Positions 26,946 through 34,979 of a stretch of DNA of 64,000 nucleotides are shown piece after piece; position 1 is the first letter of the stretch, and each line of letters starts with the position of its first letter. The DNA is from an uncultured Clostridia bacterium (lineage in GTDB: Bacteria; Bacillota; Clostridia; TANB77; CAG-508). A program made the translations under genes and the position numbers. The stretch is taken from contig CAKOSX010000003.1 of NCBI GenBank assembly GCA_934119935.1, forward strand, positions 186,001 to 250,000, in the 5' to 3' direction. Below the pieces are notes generated by a model. The model worked only from the letters and a program-made list of their open reading frames with translations, ran no database searches and had not been told where the DNA came from.

Positions 26946-26964
26946 AATTTTACAAGAGGAAAAA

Positions 26965-27912
26965 ATGAAGAGAAAAAATAATTTATATGAAAATATGTGT
27001 AAGATGCAGAACATTTTAAATGCCTTTGATGAAGTCTGCCACAATACTAAAAATAAGAGAAAAGTAAGAAAATACAAAGAATATAAATGTATATATGTTA
27101 GTAGAATACATGAAATACTAACAAAAAAAGAATACGAAGTAGGACCATATACAGTATTTACAATATTTGAGCCAAAAGAAAGAAGAATCGTAAGTCAAAA
27201 CTTACAAGATAAAATAATAAATCATTTAGTAAGTAGACAAATTTTATATCCGGCATTGAATCCATGTTTGATAATGGAAAATGTAGCAAGTATAAAAGGA
27301 AAAGGAACAAAGGCTGGTTTAAATCTTGTAAGAGAATATAATAGAAAGTGCAAAATAAAATATTCGGAATACTATATTTTAAAATGTGATATAAGTAAAT
27401 TCTTTGCAAGTATAGATCATGATAATCTAAAAAGTAAAATAAAGAAAAGAATAAAAGATAAAGATGCACTTGAAATTATATTTAAAATTATTGATAGCGA
27501 AAAAAATGGACTGGGAATAGGTAATATGACGAGCCAAGTGCTAGCTGTATTTTACTTAAATGATTTAGACCACTATATAAAGGAAAGTTTAAAAATAAAG
27601 TATTATGTCAGGTATCAAGATGATTTTTTGCTATTTCATGAGTCAAAAGAATATTTAAGAGCGTGCTTTGGAAAAATAAAGGATTTTTTAGAAAAAGAAA
27701 AGTTAACATTAAATAAAAAGAGTCGATTATATAAGAGTACAAATAACTACATATTCTTGGGAAGAAATAGCAGGGGAAAGTATGCTCGATATAGAAATGT
27801 AAAAAGAAAATTGAAATATAGAAAACATCTGTATGAGATTGGAAAAATAGAAATTAATAGTGTTGTAAGTAGCATGATATGTTACGAAAGTTTATTAAAA
27901 AGAAACGGCTGA
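26965..27912 (+). CDS. DGR reverse transcriptase
   Basis: 315 residues behind GAGG. Polymerase motifs: KCDISKFFASIDHD with the first catalytic Asp (142), GLGIGNMTSQVLAVFYLNDLD with the DGR-type GxxxTSQ (about 185-191), and YYVRYQDDFLLF with catalytic Asp219-Asp220. Further palm/thumb motifs are LNKKSR and FLGRN. No maturase or endonuclease domain, so it is not a group II intron RT. With Avd it copies the TR RNA into cDNA with adenine-specific errors that replaces the VR. Confidence 0.95.
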   Translation: MKRKNNLYENMCKMQNILNAFDEVCHNTKNKRKVRKYKEYKCIYVSRIHEILTKKEYEVGPYTVFTIFEPKERRIVSQNLQDKIINHLVSRQILYPALNPCLIMENVASIKGKGTKAGLNLVREYNRKCKIKYSEYYILKCDISKFFASIDHDNLKSKIKKRIKDKDALEIIFKIIDSEKNGLGIGNMTSQVLAVFYLNDLDHYIKESLKIKYYVRYQDDFLLFHESKEYLRACFGKIKDFLEKEKLTLNKKSRLYKSTNNYIFLGRNSRGKYARYRNVKRKLKYRKHLYEIGKIEINSVVSSMICYESLLKRNG

Positions 27913-27914
27913 TA

Positions 27915-28320
27915 TTATAATTTTATAGTATCAGCTATTTCTTTTAGTTCCTCTATAAACTGATAAGCCTCCCTTACAGACAAGGTTGTCATATCTACGT
28001 TTGAAATTTTTAACACTAAAGAAGAGACTTGTTCATTAATTTTATATTCTTTTGGAGTATATATTATATCATCTCCAGAAATTATTTTAAAAGCGAGATG
28101 TTCACCATGTAGCATAGAAAAGTACTTTTGAGATGCTGAAATTGGAAAACCGACATTTAAAAATAGTATCGTTAAATTTTGTTAATTTTAAATCTAGTGC
28201 TTGAGCCACCTTTTTTGCATCAACATCAAGGAAAATATAGAAAATTCCAGATTTAAATAAATATAGCTGATTAGAATCTTTTGTTTTTAGTGATATATAT
28301 TTATCATATAATTTACTCAT
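27915..28320 (-). pseudogene. Second MutS-domain-I-like gene, frameshifted
   Basis: Two overlapping frames (28320-28102 and 28115-27915) join into one 134-residue protein if a single base is removed near 28152. The first part reads LYLFKSGIFYIFLDVDAKKVAQALDLKLT, the second frame GFPISASQKYFSMLHGEHLAFKIIS, together the full MutS domain I pattern. The start at 28320 has AAGGAG. It converges on the RT gene; a hairpin (GCTGATA/TATCAGC, 27910-27937) lies between the ends. It may be a true pseudogene, a sequencing error or recoding. Related in type to the DGR accessory at 25772. Confidence 0.72.
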
Positions 28321-28336
28321 TTGTATTCTCCTTAAA

Positions 28337-28600
28337 TTAATGAATATCTTTTCTAATATCGAATCCATCCATGAAACCAATTTTGTAACATAAATAAAAC
28401 TCTTCGGAGTAAAGTTTATTTTTTATATCAAAAAGTGACTCGAGCGCTATCTTATTTTCAGAAGGCAACTTAGATTGGAGTTCTTTGTACTCATTATTGA
28501 ATTTCTTGCTTAAATTAATATAACATTGATCTTTTAGTAGTGTTTGATAATTTTCTTCAAACCTATCTTCTATATAACTATTTAAAATAATAGAACTCAT
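28337..28600 (-). CDS. Small helical protein of unknown function
   Basis: 87 residues from the ATG at 28600, which has GGAG 8 nt upstream. Predicted all-helical, acidic, ending LYSEEFYLCYKIGFMDGFDIRKDIH. It ends 16 nt before the MutS-I-like gene and forms an operon with it. No family recognised with certainty. Confidence 0.65.
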   Translation of the reverse strand: MSSIILNSYIEDRFEENYQTLLKDQCYINLSKKFNNEYKELQSKLPSENKIALESLFDIKNKLYSEEFYLCYKIGFMDGFDIRKDIH

Positions 28601-28734
28601 AATTTCATCTCCATTGGTATATTTCAAATATTATAATAACATACTTATAGTTATAATGCAATACATTTATAGAATGTTTATTTCGGGCGAATAAAATTAT
28701 AAAATCAATAAAACACATATAAGAGAGGACTGAA

Positions 28735-29088
28735 TTGGAAATGGATTATTATGATAAATTACGCAAACTATTAAAGAAAAGAAGAACTGAGCTAAATATG
28801 ATGCAAACTGAGGTTGCGGAAAAAGCAGATATATCTAATAATTTTTATAGTAACATTGAAAGAGGAAACACAAAGCCAAGTGTGGAGACTGTATTTAAAA
28901 TATGTAAAGCATTAAATTTATCGCTTGACGAGATAATTTTTGAAGAAGATGTTCCAATAGAAGAAAATTTTATAAAAGAAGCTACAAGAGATTTAAAGAG
29001 TATTGCTAGAAATAATGACAAGAAAAGTATACAAAATACAATAGAACTATGTAATATATTTTCGAATTTGTTAGATAAAATGCAATAA
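28735..29088 (+). CDS. XRE/Cro-CI family transcriptional regulator
   Basis: 117 residues. N-terminal HTH (about 7-62): LRKLLKKRRTELNMMQTEVAEKADISNNFYSNIERGNTKPSVETVFKICKALNLSLDEIIF. A short helical C-terminus follows. The TTG at 28735 is best spaced from GAGAGG; an ATG two codons later is the alternative. It is divergent from the MutS-I-like pair, so it may regulate them. Confidence 0.85.
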   Translation: MEMDYYDKLRKLLKKRRTELNMMQTEVAEKADISNNFYSNIERGNTKPSVETVFKICKALNLSLDEIIFEEDVPIEENFIKEATRDLKSIARNNDKKSIQNTIELCNIFSNLLDKMQ

Positions 29089-29160
29089 TAAATTTTGAAA
29101 AAATACTTGTAAATTATCAGAATTTAATATAGAATATGTCTGATAATAATAAAGAAGGAG

Positions 29161-30165
29161 TTGTTTATCATAAACGTATTAAAAAAATCTTTTACGCACA
29201 TTAGGCGTTCTGTAAGGTTAGCAGTATTAATTCTATTATCTGCAATAATAATTGGAATAATGGTAGTATATTTTTTTAAACCAACATACTCAGTTTCGTT
29301 AAATGGTGAATTTATTGGATACACGCAAAATAAGAGCGAATTGCAAGCAAAAATAAATGATGCAATACAAAAAGGCGATGGATCAAATTTAGCATTTATC
29401 CAAATAGATTCAATGCCAGAATACAAATTGTGCTTGCTAAAAAAAGATGTTCAAACCAACGATGACGAAATCTACAATAAAATAGTTGGACAAGGAACTT
29501 CATACTACAGATATTATGCAATATTGGAAGACGGAGAAGAAAAATATTACATGTCTAAATTCGATGATGCAGAAGATGTGGTAAAGCAATTAAAAGATAA
29601 AGAAAGTACAAACAGTGATAAAATAACAATATTAGAAAAATATAACACAAGTGAAGCAACATTCACAGATGTTGAAACTTGTGTGGCAAGCTTATACAAA
29701 GAAAAGCCAAAGGTAGTAAGAAGAGTGGCTTCAACAGGTAGCTCGGCAATTCCACCATCATCAGTAAATACTGGTGCAAAGGTAAATTTAGGATTAAGCT
29801 TAATAAGACCAGTATCTGGAACAGTAACTTCAAGATTTGGATCAAGATGGGGAAAAACACATAAAGGTGTAGACATAGGAGCAAACAAAGGAACAACAAT
29901 AGTTGCAGCAGCTGCAGGAACAGTAACTGTATCGCAATACGGCTACAGTGGAGGTTATGGAAATTACATAATGCTAACACATGGAAATGGTGTACAAACA
30001 ATTTATGGACACTGCACAGACCTTTTAGTAAGTGTTGGAGAATACGTTTCACAAGGACAAGCAATAGCAACAGTTGGAAACACAGGAAATTCAACAGGTA
30101 ACCATCTACATTTTGAAATAAGAGTAAATGGAGTGGCACAAAACCCACAAAACTATGTATATTAA
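29161..30165 (+). CDS. Membrane-anchored M23 (LytM) peptidase
   Basis: 334 residues. One membrane helix (about 18-41), a variable extracytoplasmic region, then a C-terminal LytM domain (about 215-334): SRFGSRWGKTHKGVDIGANKG with the zinc ligands His and Asp, YGHC, and HLHFEIR. It cleaves peptide cross-links in peptidoglycan or serves as a scaffold like SpoIIQ; all ligands look intact. AAGGAG directly abuts the TTG at 29161, so the true start may be a non-standard codon 6-9 nt later. Confidence 0.85.
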   Translation: MFIINVLKKSFTHIRRSVRLAVLILLSAIIIGIMVVYFFKPTYSVSLNGEFIGYTQNKSELQAKINDAIQKGDGSNLAFIQIDSMPEYKLCLLKKDVQTNDDEIYNKIVGQGTSYYRYYAILEDGEEKYYMSKFDDAEDVVKQLKDKESTNSDKITILEKYNTSEATFTDVETCVASLYKEKPKVVRRVASTGSSAIPPSSVNTGAKVNLGLSLIRPVSGTVTSRFGSRWGKTHKGVDIGANKGTTIVAAAAGTVTVSQYGYSGGYGNYIMLTHGNGVQTIYGHCTDLLVSVGEYVSQGQAIATVGNTGNSTGNHLHFEIRVNGVAQNPQNYVY

Positions 30166-30176
30166 TATATAATTTC

Positions 30177-30404
30177 GTACAATCCGGGGACGGAGAAGAA
30201 AATGTACAAAAAAAATAATAATAATAAACAGTAGTAATCTGATATTTATAAACATAAACACGTTGTGCTTGGTCGGGGCTCCTAACGGCCCCCTCAAAAG
30301 CGCACTGCCGGTTTTGTTTTATAAATATCAGATTACTACTATTTTATTTAAAATTTATATAATTGTATAAAGTGTACATTTCCTTCTCCGTCCCCAAATT
30401 GTAC
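30177..30404. repeat. Nested giant inverted repeat (family ii arms around family i)
   Basis: GTACAATCCGGGGACGGAGA (30177 on) with GAAAATGTAC (to 30207) is nearly the reverse complement of 30374-30404. The two are family ii copies in opposite orientation and enclose the family i hairpin at 30230-30340. The region sits between converging M23 and mecA genes and could fold into one 228-nt stem. Confidence 0.75.
30230..30340 (-). repeat. Hairpin repeat with GCCCCGACCAAG core (family i, copy 3)
   Basis: Arms AGTAGTAATCTGATATTTAT (30230-30249) and its perfect complement ending at 30340. The core is in the opposite orientation to copies 1 and 2: on the minus strand AGTGCGCTTTTGAGGGGG, then GAGCCCCGACCAAGCACAAC. 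Confidence 0.78.
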
Positions 30405-30418
30405 CGGATTGTACAAAA

Positions 30419-31036
30419 TTATACAAAGTGTTTTGTTGCAATTTTTATTACGTGGTCTTTTATTATTAGGGTTGCAGACTCGTGTAATTTGGCGGCTATT
30501 GCGTCTGAATAGTCTACGTATGTAGCAAATTCTGTTATTGCAGAGCAAAGAACTCTTAGATTTGGATAGCTTGCGTTTATGTCACTAAATATTAAGTAAT
30601 AGAAGTTATTGTATGAATATAGTGTTGATGTTTTTGATATTTTATCTGTGTTTGGATATTCGGATGCAGATAAGAACTCTAAAAATTTACAGAAGTCTTC
30701 AAATGTGTTGAATCTGTATATTAGTGAGGCTGATGTTAGGCTTGGCACTTTTCTAGAAACTTTAAATCTTTTCCTTTCTGTGTCGCTTTTTATATGGCTT
30801 CTTGTTATTGTCAATATAAAGTTACCGTTATCCAATGCCATTGTTTCTACTTTTAATTGGTAATTATCGGTTGAAAAACCGTAATCTTTTTCGGCTTTAT
30901 CTAAAACAGATAAAAACAGTGATTGTGTTTCGTTTGAATCTGCCATGAAAGAGTGAAGATCTATATCGTTTGCCTCTAAGTCTGCACTGCTTAATGTTAT
31001 TTTTATTTTATCATCGTTTACTTTTTCAAATTTCAT
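30419..31036 (-). CDS. mecA: Adaptor protein MecA family
   Basis: 205 residues. MKFEKVNDDKIKITLSSADL at the N-terminus, SLFLSVLDKAEKDYGFSTDNYQLKVETMAL.., NFILTITR, and a C-terminal domain with FNTFEDFCKFLEFL match MecA, which delivers substrates to the ClpC protease. The last residues lie next to the giant inverted repeat. Upstream AGGAGG supports the start. Confidence 0.85.
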   Translation of the reverse strand: MKFEKVNDDKIKITLSSADLEANDIDLHSFMADSNETQSLFLSVLDKAEKDYGFSTDNYQLKVETMALDNGNFILTITRSHIKSDTERKRFKVSRKVPSLTSASLIYRFNTFEDFCKFLEFLSASEYPNTDKISKTSTLYSYNNFYYLIFSDINASYPNLRVLCSAITEFATYVDYSDAIAAKLHESATLIIKDHVIKIATKHFV

Positions 31037-31451
31037 TTAGTACCTCCCAGGATATACTTATATTATACTACTAAAATGTTTCTATTTAAATGAACAAAAT
31101 ATGGAAATATAGTGAATTTTATTTACTATATTATATTACTATACCCTTGTAAATGTAATAACAAATATATCACAGAAAAAGTAAAAAATAAAGCGAAATT
31201 TGACGAATTTGAAAAATAGTTAAAAAATATATTTGGATTTTGGTATTGAAAAAAATTGAATTTCAATATATAATACAAACTGTAAAAATGAATTAGAAAA
31301 TTTGCATTTCCGTAAGGAATATTAATCTAATAATAGTCAGTAAATTGTTCGGTAACTAATAATTGGTATGTAACTTGTAATGAGATGCCAGCAACAATAT
31401 TTAATAATAGTTAGTCAAAAATTTAAACTAATTCAAAAACGGAGGATAAAA
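31037..31451 (+). promoter_or_regulatory. Intergenic region with promoter for DUF4321-radC-mre cluster
   Basis: TTGAAA (31246-31251), 17-bp spacer, TATAAT (31269-31274). It leaves a leader of about 170 nt before the gene at 31452, in which I recognise no riboswitch or T-box. The rest of the stretch is very AT-rich with no supported gene. Confidence 0.65.
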
Positions 31452-31712
31452 ATGAAAAATAAAGGCACATGGATATGTATATTATTTATTTTAGCAGGTT
31501 TAGTAATAGGAGGACTTATAGGTCAACTTGCGTCTGGAGTTGACTTTTTATGGTGGCTTTCATATGGACAAGAATTTGGAATTCCGCTAAGTTCACCTTT
31601 AACACTAGATTTAGGAGTTATAAAACTAACTTTTGCGATGATGTTTAAGATAAACATTGCAAGCATTTTAGGAGTTATAATTTCGGTGTTTATATATAGA
31701 AAAGTTTTATAA
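31452..31712 (+). CDS. DUF4321 small membrane protein
   Basis: 86 residues from the ATG at 31452 behind GGAGG; a longer in-frame extension has no ribosome site. Two membrane helices (about 7-27 and 62-82) with FGIPLSSPLTLDLGVIKLTFAMMFKIN between them match the DUF4321 family, which sits beside radC/mreB in Clostridia. Function unknown; a link to cell-shape genes is suggested by context. Confidence 0.8.
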   Translation: MKNKGTWICILFILAGLVIGGLIGQLASGVDFLWWLSYGQEFGIPLSSPLTLDLGVIKLTFAMMFKINIASILGVIISVFIYRKVL

Positions 31713-31745
31713 AATAATCTTATAATTAATTATTTAAGTTTATAA

Positions 31746-32462
31746 ATGGATAGTGGTAGAAAGGATAATAAATTGACAATAAAAAAACTACCATCATCAG
31801 AAAGACCATATGAAAAAGCGCAAATGTATGGCATAGAGCGCTTATCTAATTCGGAATTATTGGCAATAATAATAAAAACAGGAACAAATGATAAAACTTC
31901 AGTAGGTTTAGCACAGGAAATACTCTCACTCGAGAGCCAACAAAAGGAGAATGTTCAATTCTTGCAAGAAGTTTCACTTGAAGAATTAACAAAAATAAAA
32001 GGTATTGGAATGGTCAAGGCAATACAAATTAAAGCAGTTTGTGAACTTGCTAAAAGAATTTCAAGGCCAATAGAAAATGTTAAAATTAACATTAGAACTC
32101 CGGAATGTGTTGCTAAACTATTAATGAATGAAATGAAGTATGAAAAAAGAGAAAAAGTTAAGGTTTTGGTATTAAATACTAAAAATACGCTTTTAAAAAT
32201 TTTGGATGTGTCGTATGGCGGCACGAGTTCAGCTGTAATTGAGCCAAAAGATGTATTAACAGAACCAATTAAGATGGGAGCACCAAAGATTATCTTGGTA
32301 CATAATCATCCTAGCGGAGACCCAACACCAAGTAAAGAAGATATAGAAACAACCGGAAGAATATATAATGCAGCTGCATTATTAGGAGTAGAGCTATTAG
32401 ACCATGTTGTAATAGGCAACGAAAGATATACAAGTATTTTTTCAATGGGAGGATTGAAGTAA
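31746..32462 (+). CDS. radC: RadC/JAB-domain protein
   Basis: 238 residues. N-terminal helix-hairpin-helix region (LTKIKGIGMVKAIQIKAVCEL) and a C-terminal JAB/MPN metalloprotease-like domain with HNHPSGDPTPSKED, the JAMM zinc motif. Found just before mreB in many Firmicutes, as here (4-nt gap). Despite its name a repair role is not established. Confidence 0.92.
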   Translation: MDSGRKDNKLTIKKLPSSERPYEKAQMYGIERLSNSELLAIIIKTGTNDKTSVGLAQEILSLESQQKENVQFLQEVSLEELTKIKGIGMVKAIQIKAVCELAKRISRPIENVKINIRTPECVAKLLMNEMKYEKREKVKVLVLNTKNTLLKILDVSYGGTSSAVIEPKDVLTEPIKMGAPKIILVHNHPSGDPTPSKEDIETTGRIYNAAALLGVELLDHVVIGNERYTSIFSMGGLK

Positions 32463-32466
32463 AACG

Positions 32467-33495
32467 ATGAGTTTTTTCACATTTGGATCAAAGGATATAG
32501 GGATGGATTTAGGAACATCTAACATTTTATTAACAATAAAGGGAAAGGGGATAGTTTTAAATGAACCATCTGTTGTTGCAATAAATAGGCAAACAAACCA
32601 GATTGTTGCAACAGGGCATGAGGCAAAGGAGATGCTTGGTAGAACACCAGAGCAAATTAGGGCAGTAAGACCAATGAAAGACGGTGTTATTGCTGATTTT
32701 ACAGCTGCTCAGATGATGATAAAAAACACTATTTCTAAGGTGTGTAAAAGATACAATGTTGGAAGACCAAGAGTTGTAGTTGGGGTTCCATCTGGAATAA
32801 CAGAGGTAGAGGAAAGAGCCGTAGAAGAAGCTGTGGCTCAGGCTGGCGCAAGAGAAGTCTACTTAATAGAAGAACCAATGGCAGCTGCTATTGGGGCTGG
32901 AATGGATGTGGCAGAACCAACTGGTAACATGGTTGTAGATATTGGCGGAGGGACCACAGAAGTAGCAGTAATTTCTTTAGGAGGCATTGTTATAAGCGAT
33001 TCTATTAGGGTGGCCGGAGACACAATGGACGATGAGATTATAAACTATATAAAAAATAATCTAAATTTAGCAATTGGAGGAACAACTGCAGAGCAAGTTA
33101 AACTAGAGCTTGGTTGTGCTATTCCTTTGGTAACACAAAAAACTATGGAAATTAGAGGAAGAGAACTTTCAACAGGTCTTCCAGAAAATAAAGAGGTTAC
33201 ATCGGCTCAAATTCAAGAAGCAATGGAACCTGCAATAGCTAGAATAGTAGATTTAGTAAAGGCAACACTAGAAAAAACGCCTCCAGAGCTTGCATCAGAC
33301 ATAATTGAGCGTGGAATAGTATTAACAGGTGGAGGAGCATTAATAAAAGGCATAGATGTTCTTTTATCACAGAAAACAGAAATTCCAGTGTATGTTGCAG
33401 ATAGACCACTAGATTGTGTCGCAAACGGAACAGGTAAAACAATAGAAGATATGGACAAACTTAGAACAGCATTAATACGCAATAGAAGAAGATAA
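32467..33495 (+). CDS. mreB: Rod shape-determining protein MreB
   Basis: 342 residues. Actin-fold motifs: DLGTSNILLTIKGKGIVLNEPSVVA, GVPSGITEVEERAVEEA, LIEEPMAAAIGAGM, VVDIGGGTTEVAVISLGG, TGGGALIKGID. Forms membrane-associated filaments that guide lateral wall synthesis. First of the mreB-C-D-mrdA-minC run. Confidence 0.97.
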   Translation: MSFFTFGSKDIGMDLGTSNILLTIKGKGIVLNEPSVVAINRQTNQIVATGHEAKEMLGRTPEQIRAVRPMKDGVIADFTAAQMMIKNTISKVCKRYNVGRPRVVVGVPSGITEVEERAVEEAVAQAGAREVYLIEEPMAAAIGAGMDVAEPTGNMVVDIGGGTTEVAVISLGGIVISDSIRVAGDTMDDEIINYIKNNLNLAIGGTTAEQVKLELGCAIPLVTQKTMEIRGRELSTGLPENKEVTSAQIQEAMEPAIARIVDLVKATLEKTPPELASDIIERGIVLTGGGALIKGIDVLLSQKTEIPVYVADRPLDCVANGTGKTIEDMDKLRTALIRNRRR

Positions 33496-33577
33496 TAAAA
33501 ATACAGGATAAATAATTTTTCAAAATTTTATTTGGGAAGGGAAAATGCTAGATACCATTTTGGCATGGGGCTAATAA

Positions 33578-34393
33578 ATGTATAAGAATAAAAAAACGGG
33601 AGTAATTGGAATAGTAATAACCATAATTATACTAATTGTAATTGTGGTTATTTCAAATATAAAAATAGAAGATTTTTCGCATATTGGTGGCGCACTTAGC
33701 TCTTTTGTAATGCCGGTACAAAATGGTATTACATATTTAAAAAATAAATTTAGCGGAAATAGTACTTTCTTTTCTGATATGGCAACATTAAAAGAAGAAA
33801 ACAAAACGCTAAAAGAACGCAACAGTGAAATGGAAAAATCACTAAGAGAGCTTGAAATAATAAAATCTGAGAACGAAACACTAAAAGAATATGTAAATTT
33901 AAAAGATAAATACACAGAATACACAACCATACCAGGCTATGTAATAAACAAGAGTACAAGCAATTATAGCAACATTATAGTTATAAATGTAGGTGAGAAT
34001 GATGGAATTAAAGTTGGAATGCCAGTAATTTCAAATGAGGGATTAGTTGGACATGTAATTTCAGTTACAGACACTACCGCAAAGGTGCAAACTTTACTAG
34101 ATACTTCTAGTGCGGTAAGCAGTGTGGTTGGAACAGCGAGAGATTCTATAATTATAAAGGGAAACCTGGAAAATGCAGATATGTTAAAGGGAACATATAT
34201 TTCAACAACAGCTACATTACTAGAGGGAGATAAAGCAGAAACATCTGGACTTGGTGGAATTTATCCAAAGGGAATTACTATTGGAACAGTAAAACAAATA
34301 ATTTCTACAAAAAATTTAACAAATAGATATGTATTAATAGAGCCAGCAGTCAACTTTAATAAACTAGAAACTGTTTTAGTTATAATGAATTAA
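33578..34393 (+). CDS. mreC: Rod shape-determining protein MreC
   Basis: 271 residues. N-terminal membrane helix (about 9-27), a coiled coil (about 65-108), then the beta-rich MreC domain with NVGENDGIKVGMPVISNEGLVGHV and SGLGGIYPKGITIGTV. Links MreB to PBP2 outside the membrane. Confidence 0.95.
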   Translation: MYKNKKTGVIGIVITIIILIVIVVISNIKIEDFSHIGGALSSFVMPVQNGITYLKNKFSGNSTFFSDMATLKEENKTLKERNSEMEKSLRELEIIKSENETLKEYVNLKDKYTEYTTIPGYVINKSTSNYSNIIVINVGENDGIKVGMPVISNEGLVGHVISVTDTTAKVQTLLDTSSAVSSVVGTARDSIIIKGNLENADMLKGTYISTTATLLEGDKAETSGLGGIYPKGITIGTVKQIISTKNLTNRYVLIEPAVNFNKLETVLVIMN

Positions 34394-34415
34394 AATCTAT
34401 AGAAAGGAGCATAGC

Positions 34416-34950
34416 ATGAAAAAAACTATAACAATAATCTGTTTAATTTTGTCATTCTTTGTAATATATTTTTTGCAAGCTAACTTTTTTACATGGTTTA
34501 ATATAGCAGGCATAATGCCAAATCTATATGTTATATTAGTGTTGTTTATAGGTCTATTCATGAAGAGAAAGCTACGGATTAGTGTTTGGAATAAGCTTCG
34601 GGCTCTATATAGATATTATTCTTGGAAAAACAGTTGGCATATCGGCGTTGGCACTTGGAATAGTAGGAATATTGGGAGAGATAATGAGCAAAAACTTCTC
34701 AAAGGACAGCAGATTTATTGTCACCTTAATGGTTATAATTACAACCGCTTTGTATGAGGCGTTGGTATATATTTTAACCATGTTAAGAACAGAAAGTGCA
34801 ATAGAAATAATACCTTTTATTAAAATATTACTAATTGAGCTAGTGTTCAATATATTACTAACAATAATTATATATCCAATAATAAAAAAGGCGGGATATT
34901 ACATTGAGAATTTATTTGATGAAAAATATATTCTTACAAGATATTTTTAA
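34416..34950 (+). pseudogene. mreD: Rod shape-determining protein MreD, frameshifted
   Basis: Frame 1 (from 34416) encodes the first helices up to LFIGLFMKRK. A second frame, open from 34564, continues RESYGLVFGISFGLYIDIILGKTVG and the remaining helices to 34950. Removing one base at about 34560-34566 gives one MreD of normal length (about 177 residues, 5-6 helices). The total of 535 nt is one more than a multiple of three, as expected for a single insertion. Flanking mreC and mrdA are intact. Sequencing error, real mutation or recoding are open. Confidence 0.82.
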
Positions 34951-34979
34951 AATTACTGTTGATAAAAGAAGGTGAGCTA

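Noticed and set aside
26965..27912. Reverse transcriptase as a retron or group II intron protein
   Set aside because: No maturase/HNH domain, no msr-msd-like region, DGR-type GxxxTSQ motif, and a TR/VR pair is present.
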